From CAYJAZ01 sp964368455 (GTDB lineage Bacteria > Desulfobacterota > Desulfovibrionia > Desulfovibrionales > Desulfovibrionaceae), in assembly GCA_964368455.1 (NCBI GenBank), contig CAYJAZ010000004.1, positions 62,001 to 126,000 on the forward strand: a stretch of 64,000 bases of DNA, in the 5' to 3' direction. The notes under the pieces are model-generated. The model was not told the DNA's origin. It was given only the letters and a program-made list of their open reading frames with translations, and searched no databases. Numbering within the stretch: position 1 is the stretch's first letter; the number at the start of each line of letters is the position of its first letter. This document shows positions 35,872 to 45,158 of the stretch, one piece after another. Both the position numbers and the translations under genes were made by a program.

Positions 35872-36693
35872 ATGCAAAAATGGGATATTGAAATAAAAAA
35901 TTTACAAGCTGGTTATGCAAATAAAGAGATTTTTTCAAATCTTAACGCCAGCTTACCTGGTGGAACAATTTGTGCTTTACTTGGTGAATCTGGATGTGGA
36001 AAAAGCACTCTTTTAAAAATGATATTAAAACTCATTCCAGTAAAGCAAGGTGAAATTTTAGTTGGTGGACAAGATATTTGTAAGATGCCAACAAATGAAT
36101 TTAGGCGTTTAAGAAGAAGATTTGGCGTGCTTTTTCAAGACGGTGCATTGCTTGGTTCGCTTAATTTGATTGATAATGTCGCACTTCCTTTAACAGAAAA
36201 CACAAAACTTTCTTACAATATCAGAAAAGAAGCGGCACTTCGCGTTCTTGAACTTGTAGGTTTAAAGGAATACGCAAACTATTTTCCAAGCCAATTATCT
36301 GGCGGTATGAAGAAAAGAGCTGGCCTTGCAAGAGCCATTATCACAGAACCCCCTCTTTTATTCTGCGACGAACCAACTTCTGGATTAGATCCTATAACTT
36401 CTGCTCAAATGGATCAGCTTTTGCTTGACATGAAAAGCTATTATCCTGAAATGTCTATCATTTTAATCACACATGACATGGCTAGCGTTAAATCAATCTC
36501 TAAACATGTGCTTTTATTGCATGAGGGTGAATCATTATTCAATGGTAGTGTTGATGAATTCTATAAAAGTGAAGATCCTTATACAAAGCAATATCTTGCA
36601 CGTGAAGCTATAGAAGAAAAACGTATGACGCAAGCTGTGCATGAAGAAGTGCGACATGCTATCGATTCATGGCTTAATAATAAGAAAAAATAA
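35872..36693 (+). CDS. mlaF: MlaF-type ABC ATPase
   Basis: ATPase of the Mla complex. 273 residues. Walker A GESGCGKST (38-46), Q-loop FQDGAL, signature LSGGMKKR (about 141), Walker B LLFCDEPTSGLDP, His-switch ITHDM. The extra C-terminal about 30 residues fit the MlaF tail. It lies 18 nt after mlaE and 29 nt before mlaD. Confidence 0.94.
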   Translation: MQKWDIEIKNLQAGYANKEIFSNLNASLPGGTICALLGESGCGKSTLLKMILKLIPVKQGEILVGGQDICKMPTNEFRRLRRRFGVLFQDGALLGSLNLIDNVALPLTENTKLSYNIRKEAALRVLELVGLKEYANYFPSQLSGGMKKRAGLARAIITEPPLLFCDEPTSGLDPITSAQMDQLLLDMKSYYPEMSIILITHDMASVKSISKHVLLLHEGESLFNGSVDEFYKSEDPYTKQYLAREAIEEKRMTQAVHEEVRHAIDSWLNNKKK

Positions 36694-36722
36694 CTATCTT
36701 TCAATAAAAAAAGGAATATAAA

Positions 36723-37169
36723 ATGAAAAGTAAAGAATTTCTACTAGGAATATTTGTGATAATGGGCCTTGCTTGCCTTTCTTACCTTACTATTAAATTA
36801 GGCAGAATGGATTTTTTTCAAGGCGATAGTTATATAGTCAAAGCACATTTCAATTCAGCTTCTGGCTTAAAAGTTGGCTCGAATATTGAAATTGCCGGAG
36901 TAAAAGTTGGTTCAATTGCAAGCATCAGTCTTGATCAAGCAAGTAGCACAGCCTTAGTCGAACTCTCAATCAAAGAAGGTATTGAATTGAGCGATGATAC
37001 TATTGCAGCTGTGAAAACCTCTGGCCTTATTGGCGATAAATATATTAGCCTTATTCCTGGTGGTTCGCCAGATTTATTGACAAATAATAGCCTTCTATTC
37101 GACACGCAATCTGCTGTAGATATTGAAGAACTTATAAGTAAATATGTTTTTGGAAGTGTAGATAATTAA
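36723..37169 (+). CDS. mlaD: MlaD-type MCE protein
   Basis: Membrane-anchored lipid-binding MCE subunit. 148 residues: one TM (7-25), then the MCE domain (about 38-115: FNSASGLKVGSNIEIAGVKVGSI, later VKTSGLIGDKYISLIPGG). It is the same size as enteric MlaD. Its last 4 nt overlap the end of the convergent SprA-like gene. Confidence 0.93.
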   Translation: MKSKEFLLGIFVIMGLACLSYLTIKLGRMDFFQGDSYIVKAHFNSASGLKVGSNIEIAGVKVGSIASISLDQASSTALVELSIKEGIELSDDTIAAVKTSGLIGDKYISLIPGGSPDLLTNNSLLFDTQSAVDIEELISKYVFGSVDN

Positions 37170-38287
37170 TACTGACTAGCTCTTGCAAATCCTCTTGTCT
37201 GCACTTGTGTATAAGCATTATTTGCGTATTGCTTGAGCTGTTCTTGATAGGCATTATTATTCATATTTGTGCTATTTTGAGCAAAGGAAATAGCAGATGG
37301 CATCAATACCTCGCTAAAAGTATTACTGTTTTTAGGCATTTGTCCTTGCCCTTGTCCTTGAGAAGAATGTGTAGTATGAGCATTATTTTGCTCTAAAGGC
37401 CTATTGTATTGAGCATACATAGCAACAGCTGAAAGAGCTGAGAGCGAAGACGATGCGAGAGCTTCGTCTGTTTTAGAATCTACATTTTCTGCAACAGAAT
37501 TTGTTTTTTCTTCTTTTTCAGAATTTGTTAAACTTTCAACTTTTTCTTCGAGCTTGTTTTTTTGTGCTTCAGCCTTCATTTGACTTGCAGCACTTGCTAC
37601 AGCATAGTCTTGTGCAGAAGGCGAATCCGCAGCTAAAGCAGCCGTACGTATTTTGTCAGCCTTTGCTATTGTAGCTTCTGGATCGTTTGAAACAGGCGAA
37701 GTTTCTATTTGAACTGAACCACCTATTGCGTATTGCTTTCCGTCTGGCCCAACTGTGTATTCATATGAAGGCCTACCTGTGATGCCTGCACCTGCTGCTG
37801 CATGTGCATTTTCATGTGCCCTCACTTCAGCATCTCTTTTTTCTAATTCTTCAACAATTTCCTCTTCTTCTTCTGTCAATTCGCCATAAGCAAGATCTTC
37901 GTCTTCTTCACTCAATGGCTTAGCACCTTTCACAGAAGGTACTGGACTTGTTGGACTATCTAAATTTGCTTTTGAACTTGAAGCTTGAACATTCTTTGCT
38001 TCTACATGTGGAATTTGAGGAGTTAAAAGCTCTTCACCTGTATTTACACTCTTTTCCTCTTTCGCTTTATTTTCTAAAAAAGCTCTTGTTTCTTCAGAAA
38101 TAACTATACCTGTAGAATCTGTGCTTTCTTTTCTAAAATTACTGTCTGAACCAAATCCACGTAGTTCGTTTTCAGGCATGCTAAAAGGCTGTTCGTCTGC
38201 ATGTATCTGACGAATAGACTTTACAGGAAGCCCAAAAGAGGCCATTGCATAGCTTGATTGCATACCTAAACTACTAACGATAGACAT
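37166..38287 (-). CDS. SprA-related putative metalloprotease
   Basis: 373 residues. A disordered, Ser/Glu-rich N-terminal half ends in an acidic stretch (EEDEDLAYGELTEEEEEIVEELE). Then comes the family core: a HENAH (HExxH) zinc motif (about 158-162) in EVRAHENAHAAAGAG, followed by YTVGPDGKQYAIGGSVQI and the Ala-rich ASAASQMKAEA. This matches the SprA-related family, whose role is unproven. The C-terminus is Asn/Gln-rich. It may be secreted or cytosolic; no signal peptide is clear. Confidence 0.75.
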   Translation of the reverse strand: MSIVSSLGMQSSYAMASFGLPVKSIRQIHADEQPFSMPENELRGFGSDSNFRKESTDSTGIVISEETRAFLENKAKEEKSVNTGEELLTPQIPHVEAKNVQASSSKANLDSPTSPVPSVKGAKPLSEEDEDLAYGELTEEEEEIVEELEKRDAEVRAHENAHAAAGAGITGRPSYEYTVGPDGKQYAIGGSVQIETSPVSNDPEATIAKADKIRTAALAADSPSAQDYAVASAASQMKAEAQKNKLEEKVESLTNSEKEEKTNSVAENVDSKTDEALASSSLSALSAVAMYAQYNRPLEQNNAHTTHSSQGQGQGQMPKNSNTFSEVLMPSAISFAQNSTNMNNNAYQEQLKQYANNAYTQVQTRGFARASQY

Positions 38288-38515
38288 TTTTCAACCTTTT
38301 AATTTTTTATTTTATACAAAGCAAAAGAAAACATTCTTGCTCTTATCGTTTTTAACGGCATTTTCTTATTTTACTTTAGGCCTTAAATAAAAAAAAATTA
38401 AAATAAATTTTTAATCTGTTAATTCAAGCTCTTATTTTTTAATTTTTCTATAGACAAGAATCTTTTTTAGGAATAGGATATTTCTAATTTATTATTGGAG
38501 TTGATTGTAAAAGAC

Positions 38516-39457
38516 ATGACCTCAAAAAAAGATACCTTCCCTATTCTCGTCTACCTTCTTGCTCTTTTCAGCTATATTGCTGCCAGTCTTTTTATTAGAG
38601 CAACCACTCTTGATTCTTTAAATCTTTCTTTCTACCGATTTTTTGCTTCTTGCCTTGCTCTATTTCCATTTGCTATTATTTACAGAAAAGAATTTGATCT
38701 TGTAACTATTATAATTTCATTTTTTTCTGGCTTTTTCATGTCTTATGGTTCTATAGCTTGGGTTATTGCAATAAGGGAAACGAGTATTGCTAGTGCAGAT
38801 ATAATCATCTCTACATGGGCATTTGTCGCTATCTTTTTGTCAGCCATAGTTTTTAAAACGCGTCCATCAAGACTTGTTATCATCAGTTTGTTCGTTGCCG
38901 CACTTGGTTTAGCCATTATGATTCTTGGTCAAAGACATTCTACCTATACTTCTGGCTATGGTAATTTCCTTGCCTTTGTTTCTGGCTGTTTTTATGCTTT
39001 CTATATTATAGCTATGTATAAAATTAAAGGTACAACCAATCCTTTTGCACTTTTATTCTGGTGTTCATTAGGTGCGTCTACTTCATTATTCCTTGTTATG
39101 GTACTTTTCTATGAGTTAAGTTTTCCAACTACCGGAAATGATTATTTTTCTATTCTTATGCTTGCATTAGTTATGCAAATTGGCGGAATAGGCCTCACAA
39201 CTTATGCTACAAAAAAACTCCCTGTATTAACAATTTCTTTGCTTTCTTTATTACAGCCAATCTTCGCTGCTATGCTCGGTTTCTTTGTTTTTGACGAACA
39301 TTTATCCTTCTTAGAAGTTGTAGGTATCTCTATTACCTTACTTTCTTTATTTATTCCTAACCTAGATAAGATGAATAAAGTAACTCTTTCTCACTGGAAA
39401 AGAGGCCGTAAACTCAGACATTTGCAGTCTCAAAGAAAGAAAATGCACCATCATTAA
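38516..39457 (+). CDS. EamA/DMT-family transporter
   Basis: About 313 residues with ten predicted helices in two repeated halves. A typical DMT ending is SLLQPIFAAMLGFFVFDEHLSFLEVVGISITLLSLFI. ATG 38516 is chosen; GGAG at 38497 is rather far upstream, and TTG 38495 would give a 320-residue form. The substrate is unknown; relatives export amino acids or metabolites. Element C follows. Confidence 0.85.
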   Translation: MTSKKDTFPILVYLLALFSYIAASLFIRATTLDSLNLSFYRFFASCLALFPFAIIYRKEFDLVTIIISFFSGFFMSYGSIAWVIAIRETSIASADIIISTWAFVAIFLSAIVFKTRPSRLVIISLFVAALGLAIMILGQRHSTYTSGYGNFLAFVSGCFYAFYIIAMYKIKGTTNPFALLFWCSLGASTSLFLVMVLFYELSFPTTGNDYFSILMLALVMQIGGIGLTTYATKKLPVLTISLLSLLQPIFAAMLGFFVFDEHLSFLEVVGISITLLSLFIPNLDKMNKVTLSHWKRGRKLRHLQSQRKKMHHH

Positions 39458-39507
39458 TAGCAATTGCATTATCTTGGATCAGAATACTTAGTTCGTCCTT
39501 AGAGAAA

Positions 39508-39961
39508 AAGTTATTTCTTTGGCCGGCGGAAACATCGCAGACATAAAGAAAAGACATGGAAAGCCACGTCGTCGTTTCTCTCCTCGGATTGCCACGTCGT
39601 CGTTTCTCTCCTCGGATTGCCACGTCGTCGCTTCTCTCCTCGGATTGCCACGTCGTCGTTTCTCTCCTCCTTGCAATGACGAGTCTAGTATATTTCTTTT
39701 ACTGCTTACGACTTTTTTCATTACACAAAATACTGAACTCACATTTGGAACGCAGTGACAAATGGTAGCTTGTTTTATGCAAGAATTGATTTCCCACTAT
39801 TTTAAAGCGAAACAGTATTTAATCTTTTGGTGCGGAGCAGCAAAAGATTAAAACTTTTTCGCAAATAAAAAAATAAAATCTACTTCTTTAGCTAAATTCT
39901 TTCGCGCTACCTTGCCTACTAAGGTTTCCAAAGGAAATTATTTCCTTTGGCCGCCGGAGGC
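39508..39961. repeat. Dispersed repeat element C
   Basis: Lies in the gene-free region 39458-39994. Its right part matches element D in reverse orientation over 314 bp. It ends CCAAAGGAAATTATTTCCTTTGG then CCGCCGGAGGC at 39961, with the conserved hairpin at 39807-39862. The left end is degenerate (TTTGGCCGGCGGAAAC near 39520) and is followed by a short tandem array, so this copy seems rearranged on the left. Confidence 0.75.
39563..39670. repeat. 28-bp tandem repeat inside element C
   Basis: Unit GCCACGTCGTCGTTTCTCTC plus CTCGGATT, 28 bp, at 39563, 39591 and 39619, with a partial fourth copy from 39647. One base differs in the third unit. The unit is the same GACGTGGCAAT-type segment that occurs once in the other elements. 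Confidence 0.85.
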
Positions 39962-39986
39962 AAAAAAAAGCGTCGCAGACAAAAAA
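39673..39986 (+). repeat. Left arm of a 314-bp inverted repeat
   Basis: Matches the reverse complement of 46905-47218 base for base apart from three differences that I found near 39953-39965. The two arms lie 6.9 kb apart. Confidence 0.85.
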
Positions 39987-39994
39987 GCAAAAAA

Positions 39995-40678
39995 TTATAT
40001 ACCTTTAATCCAATCCACGATTTTCTTTTTTACTTCGCGTATTTTACAATACCAGTAGAAGATATCTTTCTTGTATGGATAGGGGCTTTGATTGCCGAAA
40101 GTTCGTCTGAACTTGTGCATATCTAGATGCCCGCCGATATTTCCAATATAATTATTTTTTAATCTTGTATCGATTGCTCTGAGATTATTATCTTTATCTA
40201 TGAGAAAATTCTGTGCGTGCACGTCGCCGTGATAGGAACGTGCTTTATGTAATTTGAGCAAGAAATCTTCCACTTTTTTGAAGTCTGTTTCAAAGTTTAA
40301 GATTTCGCCATCTATGAATTCCATTATGAGAAATTGCTGTTTTATAAAGAGATTTCTTACTTCGCCTATGCCATAGACTTCGCCTAGTTCTGTGAAACCT
40401 TTTTCTCTGTATTTACAAGTGTTTATAAGTACTTCAAGACAATGACTTTTTCTGAATATTGAAAGAAATCTTTTACTTAGGGGGAGTTTGTGTATTTCTT
40501 TGAGTACGTATTTTTTGTTATCGATCTTTATTATTTGCGTATCTGCAGTTTTTTTGAGCATAAGACTTGTGTCGATTGTGTAGTCTTTTCTTAGTATTTT
40601 TTTAAGCAAGGGCAGATATTTCTCATCGTAATAATAGAGAGTATAATCATTTTCTATGCTTTTATTTAATACAGCCAT
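39995..40678 (-). CDS. LPS core heptose kinase-like protein (RfaY/WaaY family)
   Basis: 227 residues from ATG 40678, preceded by TAGGCGGAACA; this length agrees with the family's 232, while the TTG reading from 40741 would be too long. Kinase-like features: IKIDNKKYVLKE (Lys), LIMEFIDG, and the catalytic loop SYHGDVHAQNFLI, then RAIDTR in place of DFG. It probably phosphorylates a heptose in the LPS core. It is the last gene of a minus-strand group after comM, inside the inverted-repeat bracket. Confidence 0.78.
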   Translation of the reverse strand: MAVLNKSIENDYTLYYYDEKYLPLLKKILRKDYTIDTSLMLKKTADTQIIKIDNKKYVLKEIHKLPLSKRFLSIFRKSHCLEVLINTCKYREKGFTELGEVYGIGEVRNLFIKQQFLIMEFIDGEILNFETDFKKVEDFLLKLHKARSYHGDVHAQNFLIDKDNNLRAIDTRLKNNYIGNIGGHLDMHKFRRTFGNQSPYPYKKDIFYWYCKIREVKKKIVDWIKGI

Positions 40679-40762
40679 TGTTCCGCCTAAACATAAATTC
40701 TTTTGCAAAAAAGGTATACCTTGATATTCAATTGATTGCAAGTTTACTGAAATTCTTTAGTT

Positions 40763-42286
40763 TTAATTTGTATAATTCCTATCAAGACTTCGATAGTTCA
40801 CAGCTTCTGCGAGATGTGCGGTAGAGATATTTTCCTGATTTGCAAGATCAGCAATGGTTCTTGCTATGCGTAAGATACGTGTGTAGGAGCGTGCAGAAAG
40901 AGCAAATTTTTCTACAGTATTCCCTAAAAATTCTTCACTTTCTTTTGATAATTTACAGTATAAATCTAGATGCTTACCTGAAAGTTCAGCATTTGATGTA
41001 TAATTTAGATCTTTGTATCTTTTTTCTTGTATTTCTCTTGCTTTTAAAATGTTTTCACGCATTTGTTTTGAACTTATAGATTGGGAATTTTCTCTTAGAT
41101 CTTTATAGGCAACGGCTGGCACTTCTATGTGTAGATCGATTCTATCGAGTAGTGGGCCAGAGAGTTTTGCTTTGTATCTTTCTTTTGCATTTGTACTGCA
41201 TGAGCAAGTGTGTTTTGGATCAGTTGCGTATCCGCATGGGCATGGGTTCATTGCGGCAACGAGCATGAAATTTGTTGGATAAGTTGAAGAATGGCTTGCA
41301 CGTGCTATGGTGACATTATGATCTTCAAGTGGCTGACGCAGGACTTCAAGTGCATTTTTGGGAAATTCTGCTAATTCGTCTAAAAAGAGCACGCCTCGAT
41401 GTGCCATTGAAACTTCGCCAGGTTTAGGATATTTTCCGCCGCCTATGAGTGCTATTCCTGAAAGTGTGTGATGAGGGGAACGAAAGGGTCTTGTTGTGAT
41501 AATGCCTTTATTATGTAGTTCGCCAGACACGCTGTAAATTTTAGTCACTTCTAAGGCTTCATTGAAAGACAGAGGGGGTAAGATGCTTGGGATTCTTTTT
41601 GCAAGCATACTTTTGCCAGAACCAGGAGGGCCGACAAAAAGAATATTATGTGAGCCAGCAGCGGCAATCTCGATAGCTCTTTTTGCTTGCTCTTGGCCTT
41701 TGACTTCAGAAAAGTCTAGGGGGAAGTCGTCTTTATGTGTGAATTGTTCTGCTTTTGTTGTTTCGAGTATTGTTTCTTTTTTTAAAAAAGAGATTAATTG
41801 TAGGAGGTTTTTAATAGCATAGACTTCAAGCCCGTCGACAATGGCAGCTTCCTTTGCATTTTCTTCTGGGACAAAGAGTCTTTTGATATTTTCTTCTTTT
41901 GCTCTGAGGGCAAGGGGCAATATTCCTGCAACAGGTTTAAGATCGCCATTTAATGAAAGTTCGCCTGCAAAGAAAGAATGCTGACAAATTTCTGTGTCTA
42001 GGACATTACTTATACAAAGTAAAGCTATAGCAAGGGGCAAATCGTAGAAAGAGCCTAATTTCTTTCTGTCTGCTGGAGCGAGGTTTACTGTGATTTTCCC
42101 TTTTGGGTAGGGGAGCATATTTGATCTAAGGGCAGCAGAAACTCTATCTTTTGCTTCTTTTGCTGCTCCTTCTGCAAGTCCAACCATCAAAAAAGAGGGC
42201 AAGCCCTTGCTGTTGTGCTCAACCTCAAGATCCACTTTATAGGCGTCAACGCCGTCTAAAGCACCTGAAGTTAAGATAACAACCAT
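40763..42286 (-). CDS. comM: YifB/ComM family Mg-chelatase-like AAA ATPase
   Basis: 507 residues. N-terminal Lon-protease-like ChlI domain (GLAEGAAKEAKDRVSAAL, GKITVNLAPADRKKLGSFYDLP), a AAA domain with Walker A GPPGSGKSMLAKR (about 215-227) and Walker B GVLFLDELAEF, a CPCG...CSC metal-like cluster, and a C-terminal helical domain (SARSYTRILRIARTIADL). In naturally competent bacteria ComM drives branch migration during recombination; here it may do the same. ATG 42286 overlaps the lepB stop by one base. Confidence 0.93.
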   Translation of the reverse strand: MVVILTSGALDGVDAYKVDLEVEHNSKGLPSFLMVGLAEGAAKEAKDRVSAALRSNMLPYPKGKITVNLAPADRKKLGSFYDLPLAIALLCISNVLDTEICQHSFFAGELSLNGDLKPVAGILPLALRAKEENIKRLFVPEENAKEAAIVDGLEVYAIKNLLQLISFLKKETILETTKAEQFTHKDDFPLDFSEVKGQEQAKRAIEIAAAGSHNILFVGPPGSGKSMLAKRIPSILPPLSFNEALEVTKIYSVSGELHNKGIITTRPFRSPHHTLSGIALIGGGKYPKPGEVSMAHRGVLFLDELAEFPKNALEVLRQPLEDHNVTIARASHSSTYPTNFMLVAAMNPCPCGYATDPKHTCSCSTNAKERYKAKLSGPLLDRIDLHIEVPAVAYKDLRENSQSISSKQMRENILKAREIQEKRYKDLNYTSNAELSGKHLDLYCKLSKESEEFLGNTVEKFALSARSYTRILRIARTIADLANQENISTAHLAEAVNYRSLDRNYTN

Positions 42287-42909
42287 TACTCTACAGCCCT
42301 TCCTATACGGCTAATGCGTGGTCTTGTTTCTTCACTATCCCATGACCAATAAAAACGCCATGCTTTTCCGTGAATAAGCTCTTTATCAACAAAACCCCAA
42401 TAACGAGAATCTTCTGAATTGTCTCTATTGTCACCCATGACAAAATATTTGCCTTCTGGAACGGTGAGGGCGTGCATATTGTCTCTTACAGGGATAATTG
42501 AATTTGGTTCGGAAAATCGAACATACTCTTCTTGAACAGCTTCCCCATTTCTAATGAGTTGCTTGTCGCGGATTTCGATAATGTCGCCAGGCAGACCGAC
42601 AATACGCTTGATATAATCAATGTCATTGTTTTGCGGATAAGCAAAAACTATAATATCGCCTATTTGCGGTTCATTTCCTTCTGTGAGATAGCCCCCACTT
42701 AAAGGATTTTTTATACCATAGGTAAATTTATTTACTAATAAATGATCGCCAATAAGCAAGGTGTCTAACATAGAGCCAGACGGAATTTTATAGGCGGCAA
42801 TAAAGAAAGTTCTTATAATAAATGCGAAAAAAAGAGCGATAACAATGGCTTCAAAATATTCTCTTATCATGCCTTTTTTCTTCTTTGGTTTTTTAAATGA
42901 AAGTGTCAT
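42286..42909 (-). CDS. lepB: Signal peptidase I
   Basis: Cleaves signal peptides of exported proteins at the inner membrane. 207 residues. One N-terminal TM (21-39), catalytic Ser46 in KIPSGSMLDTL, catalytic Lys101 in YIKRIVGLPGD, then GDNRDNSEDSRYWGFV. The small, single-TM form is normal for many non-enteric bacteria. It lies upstream of comM with one-base overlap. Confidence 0.95.
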   Translation of the reverse strand: MTLSFKKPKKKKGMIREYFEAIVIALFFAFIIRTFFIAAYKIPSGSMLDTLLIGDHLLVNKFTYGIKNPLSGGYLTEGNEPQIGDIIVFAYPQNNDIDYIKRIVGLPGDIIEIRDKQLIRNGEAVQEEYVRFSEPNSIIPVRDNMHALTVPEGKYFVMGDNRDNSEDSRYWGFVDKELIHGKAWRFYWSWDSEETRPRISRIGRAVE

Positions 42910-43047
42910 ATATATATTCCTAATGGTATGTGTGTTTTGTATAAAGATAAAGTAATATATTATTTTTTAAATCGCAAGGCAAAATTTTTAAACTTTTTCT
43001 AAAAATAATCTATGACGTGAAAAAAGATATAATCTTTTTGGTTAAAA

Positions 43048-44094
43048 CTAACATTCTGAAAAAAGTTCTATAAGCTCGTTATTATCAGCATTTAGAATGT
43101 ATTGCGTGAAATCTATTGAAGCTAAAGCATTTTTTATGGCATTTTTTTCGTATTCGATATCGATTAATGTTTTTTCTATGATTTCAATATCTTTGAGGGC
43201 AAAAAAGTCGCCTTCAAGTAGGCAGGCCTTTATAAAACCATTTTTTACTTGATAGTTAACTTTAACAGATCCAAAAGCAAATTTCTTACGCAAAGAAGAT
43301 GTAAAAGCAGGAGATTTTTTATAAGTCCAGTCTTTATGTGCAAATCTTTGTTCACAAAGCAGATGTGCTTCTTCTATTGTTTGTGCAATATAAGATTGAT
43401 TTAATTGAAATTTTTCTTGTTCATGATTTGGGACAAAATAGTCACGTAAAGTATTTTTTATATAGTCCACGCATTCAATTTTGCTATATTGTTTCTTTGT
43501 TTGTTCAAATAAAATATCTTTCATGTTGGCTACACGCGAACGCACAGAAGCAATTCCTTTTGAAGTGTATTTGTCTGGATTGCCAGCAAGAACGTGTTCT
43601 AAAATGTCTAAATCAACATCGATGAGCATAGAGCCGTGTATTAAAATGGCGTGCTTGCCTTTAGTTTGTGCTGTTCCGCATATTTTTCTATCAAGAGCAA
43701 CAATATCGTTTCTTCCTGTTGTTTTTGCAGGAATGTTTATGGCATTGAGTGCTTCAATCATTGGAGCTAGGAAAATATGAAAGTCAAGTTTTTGGCTTTG
43801 AGTTGGCACAATAAAAGAAAAATTAAGATTTCCTAAATCGTGAAAAACAGCCCCGCCGCCTGTAGGCCTACGAACTAAATCTATGGAATTTTTTTCTAAA
43901 AAATCAAGATCAACTTCCTCAAAAGTATTTTGATGTCTGCCTATGATAACAGAAGGCTGATTTTGCCAAAGCATGAAGATGGCATTTTCTTTTGTGAAAT
44001 CGCTGTCTAAAAGCGAGGCTTCTAGAGCGAGGTTGAGTGCGGCTTTTGTATTTGTATTGTTGAAATAGTGAAAATCAATAGTTCTTGCGTTCAT
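43048..44094 (-). CDS. lplA: Lipoate-protein ligase
   Basis: Attaches free lipoate to lipoyl domains, for example of the glycine cleavage H protein. 348 residues from ATG 44094 (AAGGAAAT upstream; TTG 44127 is unlikely). The catalytic domain carries RRPTGGGAVFHDLGNLNFSF, and DIVALDRKICGTAQTKGKHAILIHGSML has the conserved Lys of lipoyl-AMP binding. The C-terminal accessory domain (about 245-348) is present, so it can probably activate lipoate itself. An unusual array of TACACAGTGTA-type palindromes lies upstream. Confidence 0.92.
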   Translation of the reverse strand: MNARTIDFHYFNNTNTKAALNLALEASLLDSDFTKENAIFMLWQNQPSVIIGRHQNTFEEVDLDFLEKNSIDLVRRPTGGGAVFHDLGNLNFSFIVPTQSQKLDFHIFLAPMIEALNAINIPAKTTGRNDIVALDRKICGTAQTKGKHAILIHGSMLIDVDLDILEHVLAGNPDKYTSKGIASVRSRVANMKDILFEQTKKQYSKIECVDYIKNTLRDYFVPNHEQEKFQLNQSYIAQTIEEAHLLCEQRFAHKDWTYKKSPAFTSSLRKKFAFGSVKVNYQVKNGFIKACLLEGDFFALKDIEIIEKTLIDIEYEKNAIKNALASIDFTQYILNADNNELIELFSEC

Positions 44095-44143
44095 TTTTAA
44101 TTTCCTTAATTTTTGCTTATTTTTCAAAGTATTTATTTTGTAA

Positions 44144-44205
44144 TGTGTATGAATTTAATACACAGTGTATGTTTTAAATACACAGTGTGTCTTTTTATAC
44201 ACTTA
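44144..44205. promoter_or_regulatory. Array of TACACAGTGTA-like palindromes upstream of lplA
   Basis: ATACACAGTGTAT at 44158-44170 is nearly palindromic; ATACACAGTGTGT repeats at 44178-44190, exactly 20 bp later. Half-sites TGTGTAT (44144) and ATACACTT (44197) flank them. Spacing by about two helix turns suggests an operator for a dimeric repressor acting on lplA. No regulator gene is nearby. Confidence 0.5.
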
Positions 44206-44256
44206 ATTAGATAGTAAAAAATATATTAACTTTTTAAATTAAAAAATAATAGGCAA

Positions 44257-45120
44257 TTATTTCTCTTCAAGGTAGTTTTTTAAAAAGGCAGCAATTAATA
44301 TTGCACCTGCCTGAGCTACATTAAGAGAGTCAAAATTTCTTTGCATTGGTATGAGCAAGGAGTAGTCACACTTGCTATGTACTAGTGGACGCACACCTTT
44401 TTCTTCTCCGCCTAAAACGAGAATAGCCGGGAATTGGAGTTTGTCTACAAAGGGATTTTGGGCAAGAATGTTTGCTTGCTTTTTTGTGGCTTTTGTAGTA
44501 TGTTCTCTTTGTTCGTTCTCATTTTTTGTAAGAGCTGTTGAATATATTGTATATCCTGCGTCAGCGGCTTCTTCAAGAGATCTGGCAAGATTTGTGACTC
44601 TGGAAACGGGTATTAAGTCTAATGCACCAGCGGCACTTTTTTTGGCACCTACACTTAAAGAAGCGCTATTATGTATTGGCATAACCAAGCCCGCTCCGCC
44701 AAGTGCGTAGAGAGTTCGTGCTAATGTGCCTACATTTCCAGGATCTTGAACAGAGTCTAGAGCGACAATGAGCGGTAGTGGCACACTATTTGCATCAATG
44801 AGCATGTCTTCAAAAGATTGCGATTTAACTTCCTTGAGTTTTGCGATAACGCCTTGCGTATTTGCCTGACTTTGTGGAAGAATCCTTTTGAATGCAATGT
44901 CATCAACTAAAGAAAAGCGGATGGAATGTTCTGTACAAAGGTCAAGAATACGGCTTGTATTCATATTTTTCTGGCCTTTTCTAATCTGAACCCACTCTAT
45001 TCTCTGCGGAGAGTTTTCAAGAAGTTCTTGAAGTGGTTTTATTCCAACGCAATAAAGACTTTCGTCAATATTCTGCCTAACATTATGCTTTTTATTTTCT
45101 TTATAATCTTTATTGTACAT
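44257..45120 (-). CDS. rlmB: 23S rRNA (guanosine-2'-O-)methyltransferase RlmB (TrmH family)
   Basis: 287 residues. The N-terminal substrate-binding domain (YCVGIKPLQELLEN) and the SpoU/TrmH knot domain are both present: ALDSVQDPGNVGTLAR (motif 1), LVLGGEEKGVR (motif 2), IPMQRNFDSLNVAQAGAIL (motif 3). It methylates G2251 in E. coli 23S rRNA; specificity here is inferred from domain order. ATG 45120 starts near, and divergent from, mltD. Confidence 0.9.
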   Translation of the reverse strand: MYNKDYKENKKHNVRQNIDESLYCVGIKPLQELLENSPQRIEWVQIRKGQKNMNTSRILDLCTEHSIRFSLVDDIAFKRILPQSQANTQGVIAKLKEVKSQSFEDMLIDANSVPLPLIVALDSVQDPGNVGTLARTLYALGGAGLVMPIHNSASLSVGAKKSAAGALDLIPVSRVTNLARSLEEAADAGYTIYSTALTKNENEQREHTTKATKKQANILAQNPFVDKLQFPAILVLGGEEKGVRPLVHSKCDYSLLIPMQRNFDSLNVAQAGAILIAAFLKNYLEEK

Positions 45121-45158
45121 GTTTTTCTTGTGTTTATTTAGTTTAGAGGAGCATTTTT

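Noticed and set aside
39563..39670. CRISPR-like array
   Set aside because: The 28-bp units are directly adjacent with no unique spacers, and no cas gene is present.
39414..39768. Arg-rich ORFs in element C
   Set aside because: They read through the 28-bp tandem repeat, giving repeating peptides in several frames on both strands, with no ribosome sites.
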